Assembly: GCA_944386685.1 (NCBI GenBank) | Contig: CALXCA010000002.1 | Location: 80,649 to 138,473, forward strand | Reading direction: 5' to 3' | Source of the DNA: an uncultured Clostridia bacterium | GTDB taxonomy: Bacteria; Bacillota; Clostridia; TANB77; CAG-508 | Length of the DNA: 57,825 bases | Shown: positions 50,523-57,612 of the stretch, in pieces | Position numbering within the stretch: the first letter of the stretch is position 1 | Layout of the letters: each line of letters begins with the position of its first letter | Translations under genes and position numbers: made by a program | The notes under the pieces: generated by a model | Told to the model about the DNA's origin: nothing | The model's input: the letters and a program-made list of their open reading frames with translations, nothing else | Databases searched by the model: none

Positions 50523-51473
50523 ATGAAAAATGAAGAAATTTCACTAAAAAATACAAAAGCAGAAATTTTAGACGCCTTGAATGCAGCATTAGAAAGAGAA
50601 AAAAATATGGCAAAAGTAAAATATGAACCAGAAAAAGAAGAAAAAGCAAAAAAAGTTGAAAAGGCAATAGAAACATCAAAAGAAAATGTAGATAAAAAAA
50701 TATTTTCAGAAGAACTAAATAACAAATTTAAAGATTTAGAGCTAGCAATTGAAGCAGAAGAAGAGAAACTAAAAAACTTATATGGAATAGAAAAAGAATT
50801 AAATAATCTTGTAGTTGTAATAAATGCAGGAAAAGATTATATGAATGATTTAGAATACAGTAAAAAAGAAAAAACAGAAGAATTAAATAATAACATTAAA
50901 GAATTAGAAAAAGTATATCAAACTAAAAAAGATGAATTAAATCAAGAATATGAACAATATGCAAAAAAACTAAAAATAGAAAGAGATAGAGAGCTAGAAG
51001 AATACAATTATAAAACAAAAAGAGAAAGAGAAATTAGTAACAATAAATGGGAAGATGAAAAAAAAGAAAGAGAAATTAATTTAGCAAAAAAGGAAAGTGA
51101 ATTAAATAAACTTTTAGATGAAGCTAGTGAAAACGCAGAACACCTTAAAGAATTAGAAGACAAAGTAAAAGATATTCCGGACTTGCTAGAAAAAGAATAT
51201 AATAGAGGGAAAAAAGAAATTACAGAAGAACTAAAAAAAGAACATAATTATGAAATAGAATTACTAAAAAAGGATTTTCAAAATACAATAGATAGACAAA
51301 ATGACAAAATTTTAGCTTTACAAGAAATAGTAAAAAAATCTGATGAAGAAAAGAATTCATTACAAAATAAATTAGACCAAGCATATAATCAAATTAAAGA
51401 AATGGCTACAAAAACAGTTGAAGCAACTGGAGGAGTTAAAATTTTAGGGAATAATGCAAATGAAAATAAATAA
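50523..51473 (+). CDS. Long coiled-coil protein
   Basis: 316 residues, no recognised enzyme domain. Residues 40-300 are almost continuous charged coiled coil (LNNNIKELEKVYQTKKDELN, LKIERDRELEEYNYKTKRER, and similar). The N-terminus MKNEEISLKNTKAEILDALN and the C-terminal MATKTVEATGGVKILGNN are more globular and probably conserved. AAAGGAG precedes ATG 50523; a terminator follows at once. The 12-bp sequence GGAGTTAAAATT occurs both at its ribosome site (50511-50522) and near its 3' end (51432-51443). A scar at 57.25 kb matches a deletion between such repeats in a second copy. Association with dinD and ORF6N remnants suggests an element-borne structural or defence role, unproven. Confidence 0.7.
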   Translation: MKNEEISLKNTKAEILDALNAALEREKNMAKVKYEPEKEEKAKKVEKAIETSKENVDKKIFSEELNNKFKDLELAIEAEEEKLKNLYGIEKELNNLVVVINAGKDYMNDLEYSKKEKTEELNNNIKELEKVYQTKKDELNQEYEQYAKKLKIERDRELEEYNYKTKREREISNNKWEDEKKEREINLAKKESELNKLLDEASENAEHLKELEDKVKDIPDLLEKEYNRGKKEITEELKKEHNYEIELLKKDFQNTIDRQNDKILALQEIVKKSDEEKNSLQNKLDQAYNQIKEMATKTVEATGGVKILGNNANENK

Positions 51474-51476
51474 TAA

Positions 51477-51517
51477 AAATTTTTACCATACCAGAAAAAA
51501 TACGGTATGGTATTTTT
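51477..51517 (+). terminator. Terminator after the coiled-coil gene
   Basis: TACCATACC (51484-51492) / GGTATGGTA (51504-51512) followed by T5; duplicated at 57317-57355. Confidence 0.85.
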
Positions 51518-51715
51518 GTAAATTTGGATAAATTAATAGTAACATTCTGGCAATTTCAATAATCGCACGTTTAAGACATTTACCGCTGAATTGCTTTAAC
51601 ATATTTATGATGAGTAATGGTAATATTACAAGAATCTTGTAAAAAGGATTAAAAAACATACCGTATTGATACAAAATTAGTGATAAAAATCAGAATAATG
51701 CAACAAATTAAAAAA

Positions 51716-51803
51716 ATGTGAAACAAAATCAAATAAATTAAACAAAAATGTTTCACATATTAAATAAACCTTAAGAAACAAAATCTTATGGTTTATTTTT
51801 TTT
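51716..51803 (+). terminator. Two hairpins upstream of ORF6N copy a
   Basis: ATGTGAAACA (51716-51725) / TGTTTCACAT (51749-51758), then AAATAAACC-TTAAGA (51762-51776) / TCTTAT-GGTTTATTT (51784-51798) with a T8 run, terminator-like. The rest of 51518-51842 shows no gene I can support. Confidence 0.6.
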
Positions 51804-51842
51804 AGTTGATACTTTTTCAATTCAAGAAAAGGATGTGATGCT

Positions 51843-52497
51843 ATGGAAGAAAATAAGCTAGCAATTCAAAATGAATTATCTCATGTGGATATAAGAAATC
51901 TAATATATACTATTAAGAGGGAAACAAGTTATGTTGGACAGTGATGTAGCCATGCTATATCATTATGAAACTAAAAATGTAAATAATGCAGTAAAAAGAA
52001 ATATTGATAGATTTCCAGAAAGATTTTGCTTTCAGTTAACAGAAGAAGAATTAGAAATTATGCGGTCACAAATTGTGACCACCTCAAAATTAGAAGATAA
52101 TAAATACAGAAGCAAAAAATATTTACCCTATGTTTTTACAGAACAAGGAATAGCTATGTTATCAGGAATATTGAAAAGTGAAGTTGCTGTACAAGTTAGT
52201 ATTAAAATTATGGATGCTTTTGTAGAAATGAGAAAATTTATAAGTATAAATAAGAGATTATTTGAAAAAGTAATTTCTATTAAAACTAATATTCAAAATA
52301 TAGATATTCAAAAATTTAATAAAGAATATCCTATTTTAAAAGTTGCTAGAACAAATAAATTTCATGATAGATTTATAGTAATAGATAATAAAGAAATGTA
52401 TCATTTAGGAGCTTCAATAAAAGACTTGGGAAAGAAATGTTTTGGAATTAATAAAATAGAAGATATGAAAACTATAGAAAAAATTATTAATTTGTAA
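51843..52497 (+). pseudogene. ORF6N antirepressor-type gene, copy a, frameshifted
   Basis: ATG 51843 starts MEENKLAIQNELSHVDIRNL, then LIYTIK. An extra A near 51915 shifts the frame; the continuation (from 51931) has MLDSDVAMLYHYETK, NIDRFPERFCFQLTEEELEI, SQIVTTSKLEDNKYRSKKYL, FTEQGIAMLSGIL and the C-terminal FHDRFIVIDNKEMYHLGASI with DLGKKCFGINK. That is the complete ORF6N DNA-binding domain plus its usual C-terminal domain. Copies b and c read IRGKQVMLDSD across the break, which proves the shift. The 17-bp palindrome GGTCACAAATTGTGACC (52064-52080) encodes RSQIVT. Confidence 0.85.
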
Positions 52498-52501
52498 TTA
52501 A

Positions 52502-52539
52502 AAAAGGCAACACTAACAAATTTAATAGTGTTGTCTTTT
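52502..52539. terminator. Bidirectional terminator between ORF6N copy a and the hypermodification gene
   Basis: AAAAGGCAACACTA / TAGTGTTGTCTTTT, 13 paired bases of 14, with A/T flanks, between convergent genes. Confidence 0.8.
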
Positions 52540-52574
52540 ATACATTTCTAATATAATTTTATATATTCTTTTGA

Positions 52575-53516
52575 TTAAGAGTTTAATTCCCATTTTGGTG
52601 GATAAATATATTCGATTTTATCTTTCTTAGGTATATAATGTTTTTTTATTTTAGTTCGACTTGACTTTAAATCTGGTAAAGCTTGCCTACAATATTTGTC
52701 TAATTCACAAAATATATTTTGACAATCTATTAATTGTAAAGGTCTATTTCCAATTCTTTTAAAATTCAAATTTAGTCTTTTAAATTCTTCATCTTGATGT
52801 TCATACATATATCTAATTATATCTTCATTACTCATTTTACCTTTGTCTATAAAACATTTTTTAATTCCACGAAGTGAACCAGGTCCAGCAACTGTAAATT
52901 CATCTTCTTGCCAATTTACAACTTCACTATAATTAATATCAGTAACTAATTGATAAGCCATAAAATTACCAATTAGAGGATAACTTTTAATAATATTAAA
53001 TGCTTCTTCCATAGTTTTACAACTAATAATTTTATCTTGAATTTTATCTTCAACAAACATCTTATTAAGCAATGCCAAATGATTATCATGTTTTCTATCA
53101 TAACCAAATGCCTTGTTAGCACAGCTTATATATGCATCATTATAAATTTTTATATTATTTGATATTGCATTTTCTAATACTTTAGAATATTCTTTAATAT
53201 TAAATGACTTTAGTGTTATTTCTTCAAAATTATATTTTAACAATTCCCAAGTAGATTCTTTATTAAACAATTTAAATAATAATATTCTAAACAACATGTC
53301 TTCACCAGAATACTTTTTTCCATTATATATAACATTTTTTAGCAAATATTGACTAACCCTATCATTAACTCGATAACTATTACAAAATTTATATTCTTGT
53401 AGAATTTTATCACTAGTCCAAGGTGCAGGCTCTCCATTTAATTTTTTCCCAAAAATATTTTGTCTTTCGCAAGCAAAATACCAATATAAATCATATACTT
53501 TTTCTCTTTTTATCAT
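52575..53516 (-). CDS. Putative DNA base hypermodification protein (5-hmdU kinase / aGPT-pyrophosphorylase-like helical fold)
   Basis: 313 residues, cytoplasmic. The pattern YFACERQNIFGKKLNGEPAP, WTSDKILQEYKFCNSYRVND, RVSQYLLKNVIYNG, DMLFRILLFKLFNKESTWEL, YPLIGNFMAYQLVTDINYSE and VAGPGSLRGIKKCF matches, as I recall it, the alpha-glutamyl/putrescinyl-thymine pyrophosphorylase and 5-hydroxymethyl-dU DNA kinase group, phage-derived proteins that activate hydroxymethyl-pyrimidines in DNA for further modification. A late segment LIDCQNIFCELDKYCRQALP is cysteine-bearing. AAAGGAATG precedes the ATG, 54 bases after the radical SAM stop, so the two form an operon. The assignment is from motif memory; substrate and activity are not shown. 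Confidence 0.6.
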   Translation of the reverse strand: MIKREKVYDLYWYFACERQNIFGKKLNGEPAPWTSDKILQEYKFCNSYRVNDRVSQYLLKNVIYNGKKYSGEDMLFRILLFKLFNKESTWELLKYNFEEITLKSFNIKEYSKVLENAISNNIKIYNDAYISCANKAFGYDRKHDNHLALLNKMFVEDKIQDKIISCKTMEEAFNIIKSYPLIGNFMAYQLVTDINYSEVVNWQEDEFTVAGPGSLRGIKKCFIDKGKMSNEDIIRYMYEHQDEEFKRLNLNFKRIGNRPLQLIDCQNIFCELDKYCRQALPDLKSSRTKIKKHYIPKKDKIEYIYPPKWELNS

Positions 53517-53570
53517 AAAAAAACATTCCTTTCAAATGCACACAGTAGTTAAATAAATTTTTTTAACCTG

Positions 53571-54575
53571 TTATTTCAAACATTTTGGATCTCGTGAATT
53601 TATACATCTTTTTAATGCTAGTACTTTATCTTTGTTATCAGTATAATTTGCTATTATTTTTTGCCCTATACAGCCACTTTTACAAATTGAATATTGTTCA
53701 CAAGAAGAACAAGAATTATCAGTATTAAATTTTCTAATATTACTAAAGTATTCAGAATTATACATATCCATTAAAGAGTTTTCGTTTATATTTCCACTAG
53801 TACCTAATTCAGTAAAATATTTTATTGAATCACAAGGATAAGCAATTCCATCAAAGCCAATTATCATTATTTCATCAGCTATAATACAAGGACTATTTTC
53901 TATTCCTAATATATTCCAAGGACTACCAAGTCTAATCCTATTTTTGTCAACAAAATTTAAATAAAAATTTTTAATATCTAGTAATTGTTCTTTTGATAAG
54001 TCCATACAAGTTGTTCCTTTGCCATGAGGAACAAATCTTAATAAACTTATCTTATCAAAATATTTTTTGCTTTTAAATGCATTTATTGTACTAGTTATAA
54101 CATCTTTAAATTTAGGATATGAATCTGTGGAAATAGTATAATGAAATCCTAATCTTGCATTATTGCTTTCAAATATTCTATCAAAAAAATATTCAATATC
54201 ATAAGTAGAAATATCTGTTTTATCAGATAATGAATCAGCAAGTGAATAAACTATTTTATTTAATCCTAAATTAATTAGATTTCTATATTTGTCTAAAGTT
54301 TCATCAGTTCTATATGCAAAGGTATAAATAGTTGATTTCATTCCTAATTTTGAAGTTAATTCAACAAGTTCAGAAAGTCTAGCATACATTAAAGGTTCAC
54401 CACCTGTAAAAACTATAGTTTCAACACCCATTATTTTTGCTTCAGTAATAATTTTATAAACACTATCAAAATCTAATTCTTTTAGATTGTCAATATTATT
54501 AGTAGCATTACTAGAACAATGTTTGCAATTTCTAGCACATTTATTAGTTAACTCTATTTTTATTTCTTTTAACAT
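53571..54575 (-). CDS. Radical SAM protein with SPASM-like C-terminal cysteines
   Basis: 334 residues. The radical SAM cluster motif is CARNCKHC at 13-20 within LTNKCARNCKHCSSN; a TIM-barrel glycine motif VFTGGEPLMYARL follows. The C-terminal third has a set of cysteines (SPCIIADE, YPCDSIKY, SCSSCEQYSICKSGC, KRCINSRDPKC) suited to auxiliary Fe-S clusters of the SPASM or twitch type. The substrate is unknown. Being co-directional and 54 bases upstream of a putative DNA hypermodification gene suggests it alters a base or an amino-acid/peptide precursor for that pathway. GGAG precedes the ATG by 7 bases. An alternative is RiPP maturation, but no precursor peptide is visible. Confidence 0.8.
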   Translation of the reverse strand: MLKEIKIELTNKCARNCKHCSSNATNNIDNLKELDFDSVYKIITEAKIMGVETIVFTGGEPLMYARLSELVELTSKLGMKSTIYTFAYRTDETLDKYRNLINLGLNKIVYSLADSLSDKTDISTYDIEYFFDRIFESNNARLGFHYTISTDSYPKFKDVITSTINAFKSKKYFDKISLLRFVPHGKGTTCMDLSKEQLLDIKNFYLNFVDKNRIRLGSPWNILGIENSPCIIADEIMIIGFDGIAYPCDSIKYFTELGTSGNINENSLMDMYNSEYFSNIRKFNTDNSCSSCEQYSICKSGCIGQKIIANYTDNKDKVLALKRCINSRDPKCLK

Positions 54576-54644
54576 ATAATCACTCCATAAAGTATAAATA
54601 TGTAATTATTATATAACAAATATCAAAAACTTTCTATATTTCAA

Positions 54645-54673
54645 TTGAATTTCAATAGTAATTTATATATAAT
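54645..54673 (+). promoter_or_regulatory. Promoter of ORF6N copy b leader
   Basis: TTGAAT (54645-54650), 17 bp, TATAAT (54668-54673), giving a 5' leader of more than 200 nt. Confidence 0.65.
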
Positions 54674-54730
54674 ATCATTAGAAAGAGAAGAAAAGAGTCC
54701 GTAACTTGTATGTGATTTGCTCCAAATTAT

Positions 54731-54824
54731 AACAACTTACGAACTATAAGGTTTGTAGGTTGTTTTACTGAATACAAGGATACATTAATAAATCTTGCGA
54801 ATTATCCTCTGATAATGTTCGCAA
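54731..54824 (+). promoter_or_regulatory. Two hairpins in the ORF6N copy b leader
   Basis: AACAACTTACGAAC (54731-54744) pairs along its length with GTTTGTAGGTTGTT (54751-54764) if G-U is allowed, followed by TT, terminator-like. Then TTGCGAATTATC (54795-54806) with GATAA and TTCGCAA (54811-54824). They could attenuate the downstream gene or mark a small RNA. Confidence 0.4.
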
Positions 54825-54892
54825 TGGCAAAAATTATGGAGATGAATTCAAAAGAACAAATTATTGCTAATCTAATGCAAGGAAGTGAATTT

Positions 54893-55204
54893 ATGGAAGA
54901 AAACAAATTATCAATTCAAAAAGAAATATCTAATGAAGAAATAAAAAATTTAATATATACCATAAGAGGAAAACAAGTAATGCTAGATAGTGATGTAGCA
55001 ATGTTGTATAATTATGAAACTAAAAAAGTAAATCAGGCAGTTAAAAGAAATATAGATAGATTTCCAGAAAGATTTTGCTTTCAGTTAACAGAAGAAGAAT
55101 TAGAAATTATGTGGTCACAAATTGTGACCACCTCAAAATTAGAAGATAATAAATACAGAAGCAAAAAATATTTACCCTATGTTTTTACAGAACACGGAAT
55201 ATGA
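54893..55204 (+). pseudogene. ORF6N antirepressor-type gene, copy b, truncated
   Basis: Begins MEENKLSIQKEISNEEIKNL, has IRGKQVMLDSDVAMLYNYET, NIDRFPERFCFQLTEEELEI and KYRSKKYLPYVFTEHGI, then stops at 55204 where copy a continues for 115 residues; the following DNA is unrelated. The palindrome GTGGTCACAA-A-TTGTGACCAC (55111-55131) occupies the same codons as in copy a, with arms extended by 2 bp. AAGGAAGTG lies before the ATG. The stump contains most of the ORF6N DNA-binding domain and might still be made. Confidence 0.8.
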
Positions 55205-55250
55205 GCAATGGAATTAGTAAAACCCAGGAAATTGACTTTTTATGTAAAAT

Positions 55251-55279
55251 TTGATAAGTATGTTTTTCTATGTTATAAT
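55251..55279 (+). promoter_or_regulatory. Promoter of the ImmA/IrrE gene
   Basis: TTGATA (55251-55256), 17 bp, TATAAT (55274-55279), 38 bp before the start. Confidence 0.75.
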
Positions 55280-55316
55280 TATATTTAGATAATTAACATA
55301 TATTAGGAGATTATAT

Positions 55317-55850
55317 ATGAAAGAAGTATTAAATAAATTAAAAAAAGGAACAATAATAGAATTTGGAGATAATAAAGCAGTTGTTGTATCTAATTTAATG
55401 AAATTTAAAGAATTTTACTTTATTTATGCAGATATAATTGAAAATGCAGATAATAATATTCCATGTTGCACATATAAAATAGATGATAAAATAGCTCTTA
55501 TAATTAGAGATAAGGAGAAATTATTGCAAATGGGCTTAACAGCTGAGGAAAGAAAAGCAATATATTGTCATGAATTAGGACACTGTTTTAGTATAAATCA
55601 AAAGAACAAAATACAAAAAGGAAGAGATGTTTTTGAAGAAGTTGATAGTGATACATTTGCAGTTAAACAGTGTGGGATTTCTCCATATGTTTTAGAAAGA
55701 GCATTAGCAAAAAGTTATGAATATGAAATAAAGAATATTTCAAGAAAAAAGAGTTTAACTCAAGAAAGAGTAGATAGATATATACAAGAGATGAAAGCAA
55801 GAAAAAGAAATGTTGAAAAATTAATACAAGAATATGAAAGAGGAAGATAA
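55317..55850 (+). CDS. ImmA/IrrE-family metallopeptidase
   Basis: 177 residues. Zincin motif HELGH in IYCHELGHCFSINQ near 84-96, with a downstream acidic ligand region FEEVDSDTFAVKQCG. An N-terminal stretch (GTIIEFGDNKAVVVSNLMKF) may be a small sensing domain. ImmA/IrrE peptidases cleave XRE-type repressors, for example to release mobile elements after DNA damage. An XRE regulator at 57370-57612 is a possible partner, although not adjacent. The C-terminus (MKARKRNVEKLIQEYERGR) is basic and helical. It has its own promoter, independent of ORF6N copy b. Confidence 0.78.
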   Translation: MKEVLNKLKKGTIIEFGDNKAVVVSNLMKFKEFYFIYADIIENADNNIPCCTYKIDDKIALIIRDKEKLLQMGLTAEERKAIYCHELGHCFSINQKNKIQKGRDVFEEVDSDTFAVKQCGISPYVLERALAKSYEYEIKNISRKKSLTQERVDRYIQEMKARKRNVEKLIQEYERGR

Positions 55851-55964
55851 ATTTTATAATAAAATAAAAGTTAAATAAAAAGATGTATAAATTTGGATAA
55901 ATCACTTGACAGCAACAAACAAATGTTTTATAATATTGCTAATCTAATGCAAGGAAGTGAATTT

Positions 55965-56405
55965 ATGGAAGAAAACAAATTATCAATTCAAAAAGAAATA
56001 TCTAATGAAGAAATAAAAAGTTTAATATATACTATAAGAGGGAAACAAGTAATGCTAGATAGTGATGTAGCAATGCTATATCATTATTCTACTAAAAGAA
56101 TAAATGAAACCGTAAATAGAAATAAACAAAGATTTCCTGAAAATTTTTGCTTTAAATTAACAAATGAAGAATATGATGTTTTAAGGTTCAAAGATATCAC
56201 CTTAAACAAAGATAGTATACAAGAAAATTTTGAAAATTCTTTAAGGTCGTAATTTGCGACCTTAAACGAAAACATAGGAAGAGGAAAACATCGTAAATAT
56301 TTACCTTATGTTTTTATGGAACAAGATATAGCAATGTTATCATGTTTATTAAAAAATGATATAGCAACATTTGCAAATTTAATGTTGACCTTTAGATATT
56401 TTTAA
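55965..56405 (+). pseudogene. ORF6N antirepressor-type gene, copy c, nonsense and truncated
   Basis: Starts MEENKLSIQKEISNEEIKSL like copy b (upstream 30 bases also match), with STKRINETVNRNKQRFPENF and NSLRS, then TAA at 56250-56252. In frame beyond it: FATLNENIGRGKHRKYLPYV and FMEQDIAMLSCLLKNDIA, the normal ORF6N continuation, so the ancestral codon was CAA (RSQFATL). The C to T change also breaks the palindrome GGTCG(C/T)AATTTGCGACC (56244-56260). The 3' end (after about 56370) runs straight into sequence like the 52497-52575 intergenic region. Confidence 0.82.
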
Positions 56406-56423
56406 TATAATTTTATACATTTT

Positions 56424-56477
56424 TTAGATTAATTGGTTAACTTTCCATTTTGGTGGATAAATAAATTCAAATTTAAC
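56424..56477 (-). pseudogene. 3' remnant of a second hypermodification gene
   Basis: The minus strand encodes VKFEFIYPPKWKVNQLI then stop, matching KIEYIYPPKWELNS at the end of the gene at 52575. It sits after ORF6N copy c as the full gene sits after copy a, so the ORF6N/hypermodification junction was once duplicated. Confidence 0.7.
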
Positions 56478-56554
56478 ACTTTTTCTATATTATTGTTGAA
56501 TTAAAAATATTTTTGATAATATAAATATATAAAACAAATAAAGGATAGTTGATT

Positions 56555-57178
56555 ATGGAACAATTTGTAAATAGTCTTATAGGTGCATTTATGCCATTTT
56601 TTTTACCAGTTATTGTAATAGGAATATTGTGCTGGATATTTTATAAAGAAATAGTAGGAAAAGCAGGAGAATATTATGTAAAAAAAGAATTAAATAAATT
56701 ACCCAAAGAAAAATACTTGATTTTAAATGATATAATGATACAAAATGGTAATCATACAAGTCAAATCGACCATATAATTGTATCAGAATATGGAATATTT
56801 GTTATTGAAACAAAACAATATAATGGATATATTGTTGGCAATGAATATGATAAAAAATGGAAACAAAACAATAAATATTATATCAATAATCCAATACATC
56901 AAAATTATGGTCATGTTAAAGCATTAGAAAATATATTGCATTTAAACGAAGATAAATTTATTCCAATTATATGTATTCCAAGTACAGCTAAGCTTAAAAT
57001 AAAATCCAATAATCATATATTACGATTATATGAGCTAAATAAAACAATATTATCTTATAAAAAAACAATATTAGAAAATTATATTGACATATATAAAATT
57101 ATTTATAACTTAAATATAAAAGATAAAGAAAAAAGAAAAGAGCATGTAAAATATGTTAAAGAAATTAAAAACATGTAA
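56555..57178 (+). CDS. NERD-domain protein with N-terminal membrane helix
   Basis: 207 residues from ATG 56555 (AAGGA nine bases earlier; a TTG two codons upstream is less likely). A membrane helix covers about 8-30 (LIGAFMPFFLPVIVIGILCW). The NERD domain follows: GKAGEYYVKKELNKLPKEKY (conserved Glu), then SQIDHIIVSEYGIFVIETKQ, the Asp...Glu-x-Lys nuclease-like core, YNGYIVG and NPIHQNYGHVKALE. NERD proteins are thought to process DNA, based on fold similarity to restriction-type nucleases. The C-terminal tail is Lys/Glu-rich. Membrane anchoring and position in a defence-rich tract make an anti-element role possible. Confidence 0.85.
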   Translation: MEQFVNSLIGAFMPFFLPVIVIGILCWIFYKEIVGKAGEYYVKKELNKLPKEKYLILNDIMIQNGNHTSQIDHIIVSEYGIFVIETKQYNGYIVGNEYDKKWKQNNKYYINNPIHQNYGHVKALENILHLNEDKFIPIICIPSTAKLKIKSNNHILRLYELNKTILSYKKTILENYIDIYKIIYNLNIKDKEKRKEHVKYVKEIKNM

Positions 57179-57225
57179 AAGAATTAAAAAATAAGTTAAT
57201 TATTTATATAATCAAATTAATTATT

Positions 57226-57300
57226 AATTTTTTATTGTAAAATGCACATGAAAGGAGTTGAAATTTTAGGAAATAATGCAAATGAAAATAAACAATAAAA
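57226..57300 (+). pseudogene. Deletion scar of a second coiled-coil gene
   Basis: The leader (AAAATGCACATGAAAGGAGTT) of the 50523 gene family is fused directly to its 3' end: codons for GVEILGNNANENKQ then stop and the same terminator. The junction is GGAGTTGAAATT (57254-57265), equivalent to the 12-bp GGAGTTAAAATT that occurs at both ends of the intact gene. Confidence 0.75.
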
Positions 57301-57316
57301 ATTTTTACCATACCAG

Positions 57317-57355
57317 AAAAATACCATACCAGAAAAAATACGGTATGGTATTTTT
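57317..57355. terminator. Terminator, duplicated from the coiled-coil locus
   Basis: TACCATACC (57322-57330) / GGTATGGTA (57342-57350) with T5; a partial tandem copy of the left arm precedes it. It can serve the convergent XRE gene. Confidence 0.8.
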
Positions 57356-57369
57356 GGCACTAAAGAAAT

Positions 57370-57612
57370 TTATTCATCCAAAGGATTAAATAGAATTCTA
57401 ATATCAATATCTAAAGTTTTGGCAATTTTATCAACAGTAGATAAAGAAAAAGTATTTCTACAAGAACTCTTTGACTCAATTTTTCTAATAAACTCATAAC
57501 TAAAAAAAGATTTTTCTGCTAATTGTAATTGAGTCATTTTTTTCAATTTTCTCTGTTTTTTTATGTTTTGTCCAACTAAATAATAAACATCATAATCCGT
57601 ATTATTTCCCAT
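57370..57612 (-). CDS. XRE-family helix-turn-helix regulator
   Basis: 80 residues from ATG 57612, six bases after GAGGGAT; an ATG four codons upstream overlaps that site. Helix-turn-helix at about 15-70: VGQNIKKQRKLKKMTQLQLA, EKSFFSYEFIRKIESKS and LSTVDKIAKTLDIDIRILF, a typical lambda-repressor-like (Cro/CI) fold. It is probably a small transcriptional repressor. The ImmA/IrrE peptidase at 55317 is a candidate antagonist. The 57625-57825 stretch beyond it shows no further gene; the frames are short and AT-rich. Confidence 0.88.
   Translation of the reverse strand: MGNNTDYDVYYLVGQNIKKQRKLKKMTQLQLAEKSFFSYEFIRKIESKSSCRNTFSLSTVDKIAKTLDIDIRILFNPLDE

Noticed and set aside
51483..51674. Minus-strand 63-codon frame as a gene or transposase piece
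   Set aside because: It overlaps the terminator of the coiled-coil gene, has no ribosome site and shows no recognisable motif.
55317..55850. Toxin of a toxin-antitoxin pair with ORF6N copy b
   Set aside because: It has its own promoter, a clear HELGH peptidase motif and no coupling to the truncated upstream gene.
57226..57300. Short functional gene encoding the GVEILGNN peptide
   Set aside because: It lacks a start codon after the ribosome site and matches exactly the two ends of a longer gene, so it is a deletion scar.
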